This document shows positions 1 through 7,452 of a stretch of DNA of 64,000 bases, piece after piece; positions within the stretch are counted from its first letter, which is position 1, and the number at the start of each line of letters is the position of its first letter. Under the pieces are notes generated by a model. The model saw nothing but the letters and a program-made list of their open reading frames with translations. It had not been told where the DNA came from and made no database searches. Position numbers and translations under genes: made by a program. The DNA is from an uncultured Sphingorhabdus sp. (GTDB taxonomy: Bacteria > Pseudomonadota > Alphaproteobacteria > Sphingomonadales > Sphingomonadaceae). The stretch lies in NCBI GenBank assembly GCA_937873665.1, contig CALMYW010000394.1:682001-746000 (forward strand), given 5' to 3'.

Positions 1-2
1 TG

Positions 3-1139
3 CGTGAACTGGTCAGCGTCGGTCGCGGGCTGGTTGAAGGTGCGCTTGACACCAGCGAAGCCGTCGATCCCAAGCTGCAGATCGAGCAAGCCGAGGCGCA
101 GCTTTATAAGGTCGCCGAAGGCGAAGGTGAGACGGGGAGCATGAAGAGCTTCCTCGCCGCATCGACCGAAGCGATCAAGAATGTCGAAAAGGCGCTGAAC
201 AGCGGCGGACATCTGTCAGGTGTCACCACCGGGCTCGACAGCATCAACGCCAAATGCGGCGGCCTGCACAATTCGGACCTTATCATCCTTGCCGGACGCC
301 CGGGCATGGGGAAAACCTCGCTTGCCACCAATATCGCCTTCAACGCCGCACAACGCTGGTTGCGCGACCGTGAGGACGGAATCGACGAAGCCAAGAGTGT
401 TGGTGCCAAGACGGCCTTTTTCAGCCTCGAAATGTCCGCTGACCAGCTGGCAACACGTATCCTTGCCGAACAGTCGGGCATCAGTTCCGAAGCGCTGCGC
501 ATGGGCAAGATCAGCCGTGACGATTTCCGCGAACTTTCCCGCGCCAGCCGCGAATTGCAGGAATTGCCGCTCTATATCGACGATACCCCCGCGCTGACTA
601 TCGCTGGCCTGCGCACCCGCGCGCGACGCCTTCAACGCAAGCATGGCATCGGCCTGATCGTGATCGACTATCTGCAGTTGCTGCAGGGCTCGTCGCGCAG
701 CAGCGACAACCGCGTCAACGAAATCTCCGAAATTTCGCGCGGGTTGAAGACGCTGGCGAAGGAATTGCAGGTTCCTGTCATCGCGCTGTCGCAGCTAAGC
801 CGTGCAGTCGAACAGCGCGAAGACAAGCGCCCGCAACTGTCGGATCTGCGTGAATCGGGCTCAATCGAGCAGGACGCCGACATGGTCTGGTTCGTATTCC
901 GCGAGGACTATTATGTCGCCGCGCGCGAGCCCAAGCATGGCAGCGACGACGATGTGAAGGCTACCGAGGAATATGAAAAGTGGCGGCAGGAAATGGAACG
1001 CGTCTTCGGCACCGCCGAACTGATCGTCGCCAAACAGCGTCACGGCTCGACCGGCAAAGTACGCATGAAGTTCGAGGCGAAGATCACGCGGTTCAGTGAC
1101 CTAGCCGACGACAGCTATGCTGATCAGGGGTATGAATGA
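3..1139 (+). CDS. dnaB: Replicative DNA helicase DnaB (5' end outside the window)
   Basis: Hexameric 5'-3' helicase that unwinds the fork and recruits primase. The frame is open from base 3, so the N-terminal domain and part of the linker lie upstream; about 378 residues of the C-terminal RecA-like domain are present. Visible motifs are Walker A (GRPGMGKTS), Walker B (LIVIDYLQLL), the LSQLSR motif and the GSIEQDADMV segment, all in DnaB order. An internal ATG at 141 should not be taken as the start, because the residues before it (RELVSVGRGLVEGAL) also read as DnaB linker. The stop overlaps the next gene by 4 nt (ATGA), suggesting translational coupling. Confidence 0.97.
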   Translation, partial: RELVSVGRGLVEGALDTSEAVDPKLQIEQAEAQLYKVAEGEGETGSMKSFLAASTEAIKNVEKALNSGGHLSGVTTGLDSINAKCGGLHNSDLIILAGRPGMGKTSLATNIAFNAAQRWLRDREDGIDEAKSVGAKTAFFSLEMSADQLATRILAEQSGISSEALRMGKISRDDFRELSRASRELQELPLYIDDTPALTIAGLRTRARRLQRKHGIGLIVIDYLQLLQGSSRSSDNRVNEISEISRGLKTLAKELQVPVIALSQLSRAVEQREDKRPQLSDLRESGSIEQDADMVWFVFREDYYVAAREPKHGSDDDVKATEEYEKWRQEMERVFGTAELIVAKQRHGSTGKVRMKFEAKITRFSDLADDSYADQGYE

Positions 1140-1594
1140 AGGCGCTGTTCGCAGCCGTTGGCCTGATGCTGGCTACTGCCGCCCCGGCAGAATCGATCAA
1201 GGAGCCATTTATGTTTCATGCAGCCGGCGAATTTGATGTCGCTCTGAAACCCGTTTCGGCGGCAGACGAAGCCTTGATGCGGATGTCCATCGACAAGCAG
1301 TTTCGTGGAGACCTCGAAGCAACCAGTGTTGGCCAGATGATGGCGGGCGGCAATGAGGCCAATGGCGCGCGCGTCTATGTTGCGCTCGAAACCGTCACCG
1401 GCAAACTAAAGGGGCGCAGCGGCAGCTTCATCCTCGCGCATCGCGGGACCATGTCCGCCAGCGGGCAGGCCTTGTCGGTGATAATCGTTCCCGACAGCGG
1501 GACCGACGAGTTGAAAGGCATCGCCGGAAATCTCGATATCGAAATCCGCGACGGCAAGCATTTCTATTCGATGGATTATACGCTGCCCGAGTAG
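1136..1594 (+). CDS. Secreted DUF3224 family protein
   Basis: 152 residues. The N-terminus is a signal peptide (MKALFAAVGLMLATAAPAES). The mature part shows the DUF3224 pattern: MSIDKQFRGDLEATS, then GRSGSFILAHRGTM, then VPDSGTDELKGIAG and a C-terminal YTLPE. DUF3224 proteins are small beta-barrel-like proteins of unknown role; an export signal suggests a periplasmic one here. The start ATG overlaps the dnaB stop. Family membership is judged by motif reading; function is unknown. Confidence 0.8.
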   Translation: MKALFAAVGLMLATAAPAESIKEPFMFHAAGEFDVALKPVSAADEALMRMSIDKQFRGDLEATSVGQMMAGGNEANGARVYVALETVTGKLKGRSGSFILAHRGTMSASGQALSVIIVPDSGTDELKGIAGNLDIEIRDGKHFYSMDYTLPE

Positions 1595-1616
1595 GGATGC
1601 GGTCTTATCGACACAA

Positions 1617-1761
1617 CCTCCCCATCGACTTGCGATGGGGAGGGGGACCGCCCGAAGGGTGGTGGAGGGGAAGCGGACGCAGTCCGCCCTATTAATTCAG
1701 CAATTCCCCTCCGTCAGTTGCTGCGCAACTGCCACCTCACCATCGCAAGTCGATGGGGAGG
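1617..1761. repeat. Intergenic palindromic repeat between convergent genes
   Basis: The outer arms (1617-1637 and 1741-1761) are perfect 21-nt inverted copies containing atcgacttgcgatgg; inner segments (ggtggagggg / cccctcc) also pair. It fills the space between the convergent DUF3224 and ubiG genes, so its transcript could fold into a long hairpin and act as a bidirectional terminator (inference). Confidence 0.8.
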
Positions 1762-1762
1762 A

Positions 1763-2509
1763 TTAAGCCAATCTCGCCGCCAAAATATAGTTGAGCGCTT
1801 TGTTTGAACTAAGGTGCAAGCCGGACAGCGGTGAAAAGGCAATGCCCTCTATTGCAATGACCTGTAGCCCCGCATCTGCCAGCAAGGCCGTGACCTCATC
1901 GGGTGTCAGGAACTTGACCCAGTCATGCGTTCCGCGCGGCACCTGGCCGAGCCGCTCGGCGGCCTCGACGAGGAACAGCTTTGAGGCAGCAGTCCGGTTG
2001 GGCGTTGACAGGATCATCAGTCCATCGGGTTTCAACCGTGCCGCCAGTTCGCCAACAAAAGCTGCGGGTTCGGTGACATGCTCGATCACCTCCATCGAGG
2101 TCACAAGATCGAACTGGCCCAACCGCTGCGCCGCAAGCTCTCCCGCCCGATAGTCAATCGACAGCCCCGACTGCTCAGCATGTGCCTTTGCCGCCACAAT
2201 ATTCTCCGCAGCTGCATCGACTCCGGTCACTGCCGCTCCCAGCCTTGCCAAAGGCTCGCACAACAGCCCTGCCCCACAGCCGACATCGAGCGCAGCCTTG
2301 CAGGACAGCGGCTTCATCGCGGTTTCCTCGGTGCCGAAATGCCGGTCAATCTGTCGCCGGACAAAGCCCAAACGCACCGGATTGAGCTTGTGCAGCATCG
2401 CGCTCGACCCCTTGGGATCCCACCAGTCCGCCGCCAGCGCACCGAAATGCGCGGCTTCATTTGGGTCTATGGTAGTTTTTCTGTTCGCAGCTTGGCTTGC
2501 CTTTGTCAT
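1763..2509 (-). CDS. ubiG: Ubiquinone biosynthesis O-methyltransferase UbiG
   Basis: 248 residues, usual UbiG length. It O-methylates polyprenyl catechol intermediates of ubiquinone, using S-adenosylmethionine. Visible features: the N-terminal DPNEAAHFGALAADWWDPKG block typical of UbiG, SAM-binding motif I (ALDVGCGAGLLCEPLA), a post-motif acidic residue (GVDAA), and the SMEVIEHV motif. It is divergent from lysC with 56 nt between the starts, so both promoters must lie in that short gap. Confidence 0.95.
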   Translation of the reverse strand: MTKASQAANRKTTIDPNEAAHFGALAADWWDPKGSSAMLHKLNPVRLGFVRRQIDRHFGTEETAMKPLSCKAALDVGCGAGLLCEPLARLGAAVTGVDAAAENIVAAKAHAEQSGLSIDYRAGELAAQRLGQFDLVTSMEVIEHVTEPAAFVGELAARLKPDGLMILSTPNRTAASKLFLVEAAERLGQVPRGTHDWVKFLTPDEVTALLADAGLQVIAIEGIAFSPLSGLHLSSNKALNYILAARLA

Positions 2510-2565
2510 ATCCTGTCCCTATCAGCGCCGCTGTTTGTAATATAGCCCTTTCACGCAAGGTTCCT

Positions 2566-3822
2566 ATGGCCCGGATAGTCATGAAATTTGGCGGCACCTC
2601 GATGGCGGGGACCGAGCGGATTCGCCGCGTTGCGCAGATTGTGAAACGCCAGGCCGAAAAGGGTGACGAAGTCGCCGTGGTCGTCTCCGCCATGTCGGGC
2701 GAAACCGACCGGCTGGTGGGCTTTTGCCGCGAAGCCAACCCGCTGTACGATCCGGCCGAATATGACGTGGTCGTCGCATCGGGCGAACAGGTTACGTCAG
2801 GTCTTCTCGCGATCACCCTACAGGCGCTGGGATGCAAGGCGCGCAGCTGGCTGGGCTGGCAATTGCCGATCCACACCGACGATGCCCATGCCAAAGCACG
2901 CATTGGCACAATCGACAGCGAAGCCCTTCTCGCCTCGATGGCCGAAGGCACGATTGCCGTTATCCCCGGTTTCCAGGGGCTGACCGACGACAACCGCATC
3001 ACCACGCTCGGCCGGGGAGGTTCGGATACGTCGGCGGTCGCGGTTGCCGCCGCAATCAAGGCCGACCGTTGCGATATCTATACCGATGTGGACGGCGTCT
3101 ACACCACCGACCCGCGCATCGTCAGCCGCGCCCGCAAGCTGAAGGCGGTGACCTACGAAGAAATGCTCGAGCTGGCCTCGGTCGGCTCCAAGGTGTTGCA
3201 GACCCGCTCGGTCGGGCTTGCCATGAAAGAAGGCGTGCGCGTGCAGGTGCTCAGCTCCTTCATCGACGAAAACGCCCCCAGCGCAGATACCATCCCCGGC
3301 ACGATGATCGTGACCGACGAAGAACTGGAGAATGCCCAAGTGGAACGCCAGCTGATCACCGGCATCGCCGCCGACAAGAATGAGGCCAAGATCACTTTGA
3401 CCCGCGTGCCCGACCGCCCCGGTGCGGTGAGCCACATCTTCGCGCCGCTCGCGGAATCGAACATAAATGTCGACATGATCATCCAGAATGTCGGCCGCGA
3501 CAAGGGCGAGACCGACGTGACCTTCACCGTGCCGCAGGCCGACCTCGCGCGCGCCACCGACGTGCTGCAGAACCAGCGCGAAGCCATCGGCTATAACCGC
3601 CTGATCCCCGACACCAAGGTAGCCAAAATCTCGGTCGTTGGCGTCGGAATGAAGAGCCATGCAGGTGTCGCCTCCACGATGTTCACCGCGCTTGCCGACC
3701 GCAAGATAAACATTCAGGCGATCTCTACATCTGAAATCAAGGTGTCGGTGCTGATCGACGAGGATGAGACCGAATTGGCCGTCCGCGTGCTGCACACAGC
3801 CTATGGGCTGGATGGGGAGTAG
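2566..3822 (+). CDS. lysC: Aspartate kinase
   Basis: 418 residues; first step of the lysine, threonine and methionine pathway (aspartate to aspartyl phosphate). The kinase domain begins MARIVMKFGGTSMAG, with GGSDTSAVAVAAA and YTDVDGVYTTDPR further on; two ACT domains follow (about residues 265-418) and would carry feedback control. An in-frame upstream ATG exists at 2497, but 2566 is chosen because aagg lies 5 nt before it and the protein then begins at the conserved KFGGTS strand. The 3' end overlaps the convergent gene remnant by 22 nt. Confidence 0.96.
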   Translation: MARIVMKFGGTSMAGTERIRRVAQIVKRQAEKGDEVAVVVSAMSGETDRLVGFCREANPLYDPAEYDVVVASGEQVTSGLLAITLQALGCKARSWLGWQLPIHTDDAHAKARIGTIDSEALLASMAEGTIAVIPGFQGLTDDNRITTLGRGGSDTSAVAVAAAIKADRCDIYTDVDGVYTTDPRIVSRARKLKAVTYEEMLELASVGSKVLQTRSVGLAMKEGVRVQVLSSFIDENAPSADTIPGTMIVTDEELENAQVERQLITGIAADKNEAKITLTRVPDRPGAVSHIFAPLAESNINVDMIIQNVGRDKGETDVTFTVPQADLARATDVLQNQREAIGYNRLIPDTKVAKISVVGVGMKSHAGVASTMFTALADRKINIQAISTSEIKVSVLIDEDETELAVRVLHTAYGLDGE

Positions 3823-4541
3823 AGATGGTTTTTGTTTGCGTTCGATGGCTTGCTCCAGCTGCACGCAGGAGTTTTGGAAAGTCTGTCACCAGTAAGATCA
3901 ACAATGCAAGTATTTGAATTTACAAACCAGTCTTGATGTAGCGTTCGATCGCGTAATATCAAATTATCTGGACGCACATCTATTGGGGTTTTGATACTTC
4001 TCTTGATTATGTAATCGCCATCAGCTTGACGAAAAAGTGATCCATTTTTCAGAAGCTCAATGATTCCTAGTTTTCCTGGGAAAATTTTGTACTTATGAGC
4101 GTTCATAAGATACTGTGATTCTTCTGAATTAAACTCGTATACACCTCTGGGATAATTCCAAAGATGGTCCGCCCAAGCTGCTTCTATGCCGTTCGCTCGC
4201 CCAAAAAAGCGGCGAGGCCTGGTTAAATCATAGTCATATCGTGTTGCAGATGGTAAACTGATGCCAGCATTTTGATTTACCGAGATCATCCCAATTTCTT
4301 GACCATTTATTGCAGTTTTCCAGCCGATTGCTTTTTGCTGTTGTTTCAGAAAATAGTATTCATTGTTGTCAATCAAACAGGGATCATAGCTCTTACGTAT
4401 TTTATTGGGGTCAACACCAACCACTGCAGTCAAATAATTGCCGTTGGTATCTTTAGAATGTGTTGCCAAATGGAGCTCTTTGATACGTCCAACAGCACCT
4501 TTCACCCGCCAAATGTGGGGGCGGTGGTTCCCTAAACGAAT
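3801..4541 (-). pseudogene. 3' part of a lipoprotein gene split by the IS1595 element
   Basis: Minus-strand reading frame of 246 residues that has no proper start: it enters straight from the left target-duplication copy (4534-4541), and only a GTG at 4505 could restart it. Joined to 7020-7357 after removal of the element and one 8-bp copy, the frame is continuous across ATTCGTTT (codons for I-R-L, then G-N-H-R-P). The region is visibly richer in A and T than lysC or the flavoenzyme gene on either side, which suggests acquired DNA. No family is recognised. The last 22 nt overlap the 3' end of lysC. Confidence 0.8.
4534..4541. repeat. Target-site duplication, left copy
   Basis: AAACGAAT directly before the left inverted repeat, identical to 7020-7027 directly after the right one. 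Eight bases is the duplication length known for the IS1595 family. Confidence 0.92.
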
Positions 4542-4566
4542 GGGAACTACATACTTAACTAGCCAA
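4542..4566 (+). repeat. Left terminal inverted repeat of the IS1595 element
   Basis: Starts GGGAACTACATACT and ends CTAGCCAA; matches the reverse complement of 6995-7019 at 21 of 25 positions. The octamer ACTAGCCA occurs again just inside the end (near 4577-4584), a possible second transposase contact. Confidence 0.9.
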
Positions 4567-4573
4567 CGAACGC

Positions 4574-4602
4574 TTGACTAGCCATCCGAAAACGGATAGT
4601 TA
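4574..4602 (+). promoter_or_regulatory. Candidate transposase promoter with an internal dyad
   Basis: TTGACT (4574-4579), 17-nt spacer, TAGTTA (4597-4602). The predicted start of transcription falls about 7 nt later, on or next to the transposase ATG at 4609, so the mRNA could be leaderless. A perfect dyad ATCCG-AAAA-CGGAT (4584-4597) sits between the two boxes and could be an operator. Prediction by eye. Confidence 0.4.
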
Positions 4603-4608
4603 GGTTTC

Positions 4609-5544
4609 ATGACGCAGAAACCTGAAACCGTTAGCCTCTATCAGTTCTTCCAGCGCTTCCCGAATGAGGAGGCCGCAAGGCAGTATTTCGAGGCTAACCG
4701 CTGGAACGGTGAAGTCTCCTGCCCGCACTGTGGCAGCGTTTCGGTTGCTCCTGTCAAAAACCAAAAGCCCATGCCTTACCGTTGCCGCGATTGTCGCCAA
4801 CATTTCAGCGTTCGCACTGGCACGGTGTTAGCCGAAAGCCGCTTGCCCCTGCACAAGTGGCTTATGGCGATCTACATGATGACAACGGCGCGCAAGGGCA
4901 TCCCCTCAACCCAGATGGCGCGTGAACTTGGTATCACTCAGAAGTCGGCATGGTTCCTTGCGCAGCGCATCCGCGAAACTTGGCTGGCCGGTTCGGATAA
5001 TGGCAGCATGGGCCGTGAAGTCGAAGTTGATGAAACCTACATCGGTGGCAAAGAGAAAAACCGCCATGCCTCTAAGCGTCAAAATCTGGGCCGTGGGGCA
5101 GTTGGTAAAACCGCTGTTGTCGGTATCCGCGATGAAAACTCGCAAGTTCGCGCTACCCCCGTTGGCGATACGTCCGCGCCAACCCTCAAGGGCTTTATCA
5201 AGGCCAATGTGCCGCAGGGCGCGTCAGTTGTTACCGATGAGTTTGCGGCCTATCGTGGCCTCAATCGCGACGGTTACACGCACATGACTGTCAATCATTC
5301 CGCTGGCGAATATGTCCGCCACTACTGCATTCACACAAACGGCATTGAAAGCTTCTGGGCGCTCCTGAAGCGCGGTCACTATGGCATCTTCCACTACATG
5401 AGCCCCAAGCATCTTCACCGCTACGTCAACGAGTTTGCATTTCGCCAGAACACGAAAGACGCTGGCACAATGGGTTTCATCGAAGCTACTGTCGCCCGCA
5501 TGGTCGGCAAGCGCCTCACCTACAAGGACCTGATCAATGCCTGA
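4609..5544 (+). CDS. IS1595-family transposase (ISXO2-like DDE)
   Basis: 311 residues. The N-terminus carries a zinc ribbon (CPHCG near residue 38 and CRDCR near 59), as in IS1595 transposases. A helix-turn-helix-like stretch follows (TQMARELGITQKSAWFLAQR). The catalytic domain shows acidic residues in VDETYIGGKEK and VVTDEFAAY, and NGIESFWALLKRG with the last acidic position. The length is complete, with no frameshift, so the enzyme is probably functional. It overlaps the first cargo gene by 8 nt. Confidence 0.95.
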   Translation: MTQKPETVSLYQFFQRFPNEEAARQYFEANRWNGEVSCPHCGSVSVAPVKNQKPMPYRCRDCRQHFSVRTGTVLAESRLPLHKWLMAIYMMTTARKGIPSTQMARELGITQKSAWFLAQRIRETWLAGSDNGSMGREVEVDETYIGGKEKNRHASKRQNLGRGAVGKTAVVGIRDENSQVRATPVGDTSAPTLKGFIKANVPQGASVVTDEFAAYRGLNRDGYTHMTVNHSAGEYVRHYCIHTNGIESFWALLKRGHYGIFHYMSPKHLHRYVNEFAFRQNTKDAGTMGFIEATVARMVGKRLTYKDLINA

Positions 5545-6562
5545 AGATAAGAACACGATTGAGCCGATAGACGCGGCATTTGATGATGTAGCGAAGAAAG
5601 TCGTAACGCCAGCCACCCCTTTAGCTAATAATAACAGTGGCTTGCAGGCAAAAACGGGGCAATCCCTAGCCATCCCCAAACAGCTTAAACTGGACCTTGG
5701 TATCGAAGTAGAGCGGGTTGTTGGCGGCATTGAGATGGGCGTGTTGGAAAACGGCATTCCTTACCTCACACAGCGAGGTCTTGCCGAAATGACTGGCGCA
5801 GCAAGGCGCAGCATTCAAGAGATCACCGAGGAATGGCAGGAAGCGCAGACAAGCGGCGTTTGGCGCGGTCGCATGACATATTTTCGTGATTACCTCACAA
5901 AATCGAAATTTGACGAACCAAGCTTGTTCATCGAAATATCAAAAGACGGGTCGCCGCATTATGCCTATCCCGACATGGTTTGCATGGCGATGGTGGAATA
6001 CTTCGCCTTTGAGGCGCAGCGTACCAACGAGACGGCAGTCACAAACTTCCGCAATCTGGCGCGGTATGGCCTGCAAAAGTTCATTTACGACGCTTTGGGA
6101 TATGTCCCAGAGGACCCGTGGAAGCTTTTCAACGCGCGCGTGTCGCTTCTGAAGGATAGCGTTCCCGTTGGCTATTTCAGCATTTTCAAGGAGAGCACCG
6201 GCTTAATGGTGGACCTGATCAGCGCTGGACTGCCGGTAAACCAGCACACCGTGCCGGATGGCAGTGTTGGGGGAACATGGGGGCGCTATTGGACCGCGAA
6301 TGATCTTGAAGCCAAATATGGGCCGCGAGTAGAATACCCGCATTATTATCCGCCAGAATATCCCCAGAGTGCCAGCAATCCGCAAGGCGCGCAGGCTTAT
6401 CCGAACGAGGCGTGGGCAGAGTTTCAGAACTGGTTTCGCACCATCTATCTTCCGACCAAGTATCCGACATATATTCTCAAGAAGGCTAATCTGTTACCTG
6501 GGGGCGAAGGCGAAGCGAGGCAACTTGCGGACATGTACAAGCCGCAACAACTGGAGGGATAG
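5537..6562 (+). CDS. Unknown 341-residue cargo protein of the IS1595 element
   Basis: Function not established. The first 50 residues look disordered. Residues about 77-95 (TQRGLAEMTGAARRSI) resemble a helix-turn-helix or phage-antirepressor N-terminal fold. Residues 208-252 (SVPVGYFSIFKE, HTVPDGSVGGTWGRYW) and 267-311, rich in Tyr and Pro (YPHYYPPEYPQ, YLPTKYPTYI), form a distinct C-terminal part. The arrangement reminds me of proteins annotated with a BstA-like C-terminal domain (BstA is a prophage anti-phage protein), but this is recall without a search. The gene is coupled to the transposase (8-nt overlap) and sits inside the inverted repeats. Confidence 0.75.
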   Translation: MPEDKNTIEPIDAAFDDVAKKVVTPATPLANNNSGLQAKTGQSLAIPKQLKLDLGIEVERVVGGIEMGVLENGIPYLTQRGLAEMTGAARRSIQEITEEWQEAQTSGVWRGRMTYFRDYLTKSKFDEPSLFIEISKDGSPHYAYPDMVCMAMVEYFAFEAQRTNETAVTNFRNLARYGLQKFIYDALGYVPEDPWKLFNARVSLLKDSVPVGYFSIFKESTGLMVDLISAGLPVNQHTVPDGSVGGTWGRYWTANDLEAKYGPRVEYPHYYPPEYPQSASNPQGAQAYPNEAWAEFQNWFRTIYLPTKYPTYILKKANLLPGGEGEARQLADMYKPQQLEG

Positions 6563-6565
6563 GCA

Positions 6566-6988
6566 ATGCTTAGAGGGGCAATTATCGCAGCGCTTGCGCT
6601 GGCAACACCGGCGCAGGCGGAATTGACGCGCGCTGATTTGGAAAAAGCGTGGGATGCAAACGCCCGAGAAGTTTACGTAGCCTGCTATTTGCTTACCCAG
6701 AACGCCAGCGTTGCAGAGGAAAACAAGGACTTCCGTGCGCGGTCAATTGTTTGTTCGATGCTTGGCTTGAAAGCAGCCACCTTCCACAATGGACCAACGG
6801 TAGCGGCAGATGTTTCAGAGACATTTCATTCTTGCATGCCAACCACACCCGACTTTACCGATGACCCATCGCGAGCAATGGCCTACGCGTATCTTGCTTA
6901 TTTCGAAAAGCACGCTGCTGTCATTGGATCGGCAAGCGGAGAAAAGGCATTTCTTCATGCGATGGCGCAAAAATGGCCATGTTCATGA
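6566..6988 (+). CDS. Small exported cargo protein, possibly Rap1a/Tai-like
   Basis: 140 residues with a clear signal peptide (MLRGAIIAALALATPAQAE), so probably periplasmic. The mature part has four or more cysteines (YVACYLL, SIVCSMLG, FHSCMP, and C-terminal KWPCS). The final segment, Cys-Met-Pro followed by two helices and a terminal Trp-Pro-Cys, resembles the Rap1a/Tai immunity-protein fold, whose members usually end in (F/W)PC; the likeness is weak. Start 3 nt after the previous stop, inside the IS1595 element, next to its right inverted repeat. Confidence 0.65.
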   Translation: MLRGAIIAALALATPAQAELTRADLEKAWDANAREVYVACYLLTQNASVAEENKDFRARSIVCSMLGLKAATFHNGPTVAADVSETFHSCMPTTPDFTDDPSRAMAYAYLAYFEKHAAVIGSASGEKAFLHAMAQKWPCS

Positions 6989-6994
6989 AGCCAC

Positions 6995-7019
6995 TTGGCT
7001 AGCTATCTATATAGTTCCC
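6995..7019 (-). repeat. Right terminal inverted repeat of the IS1595 element
   Basis: Read on the minus strand it begins GGGAACTATATAGATAG and ends CTAGCCAA, pairing with 4542-4566. The element ends at 7019. Confidence 0.9.
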
Positions 7020-7027
7020 AAACGAAT
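7020..7027. repeat. Target-site duplication, right copy
   Basis: AAACGAAT, identical to 4534-4541. Confidence 0.92.
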
Positions 7028-7357
7028 TATAAGTGGCTCAGGCCCTGCTTCGATCGTAATCTCTGACGTCGTTGTTAGGATGCTCGATTTTGATAGACTC
7101 AAAGACGAAACTTGCGCGCCCTCGTAAATCAATAAGTCGATCAAGATCGTTCCGATATCGGCGGATCGTGCTTCGCATTTCGGTTCCGGCTCAAATTGCG
7201 CCCTTATCTGGCGTTCAAATGCTTCGCCAGCACGCACTTTATCGATTTCAAGCAATCGAGCTGCCAGCGGCCTCTTTTCCTGTACTAGCAAGTCGTTCGA
7301 TGTCGCGCATGCGACCAAAACCGGGACTGCAAACAATGGCACCAAAATCTGACGCAC
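7020..7357 (-). pseudogene. 5' part of the split lipoprotein gene
   Basis: Begins at a GTG (7357) preceded by ggagag and encodes a lipoprotein signal (MRQILVPLFAVPVLVAC; lipobox LVAC). The frame runs through the target duplication and stops three codons inside the element (stop 7007-7009), giving a truncated 116-residue product. Without the element it continues at 4541 in the same frame for a total near 356 residues. No recognised domain. The truncated lipoprotein could still be made. Confidence 0.8.
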
Positions 7358-7402
7358 TTTGCGAACAACTCTCCAAAACAGATTGTTATGTTGTCTCGCT
7401 AA

Positions 7403-7432
7403 TCTATAGCGTCCGGCTTAACAAAGTCACAA
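7403..7432 (-). promoter_or_regulatory. Candidate promoter of the split lipoprotein gene
   Basis: On the minus strand TTGTGA (7432-7427), an 18-nt spacer, then TATAGA (7408-7403), about 45 nt before the GTG start. Recognised by eye only. Confidence 0.35.
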
Positions 7433-7452
7433 TTTCATTCAGTCGGTGATCC

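Larger units (their letters stand above)
4542..7019 (+). mobile_element. IS1595-family element with two cargo genes (2478 bp)
   Basis: The ends are 25-bp imperfect inverted repeats (4542-4566 and 6995-7019; 21 of 25 match) starting GGGAACTA, flanked by the direct duplication AAACGAAT. Inside are three close co-directional genes: transposase (4609-5544), a 341-residue protein (5537-6562) and a small exported protein (6566-6988). Simple IS1595 members are about 1 kb; larger relatives with passenger genes are known in this family. Intact ends, exact duplication and open genes suggest a recent insertion. It split a lipoprotein gene. Confidence 0.93.

Noticed and set aside
2510..2565. Riboswitch or leader control for lysC
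   Set aside because: Only 56 nt separate the divergent starts, too short for a lysine riboswitch.
2818..3864. 348-codon minus-strand open frame opposite lysC
   Set aside because: It lies fully antisense to lysC, whose motifs are intact; the frame arises from GC-rich codon bias.
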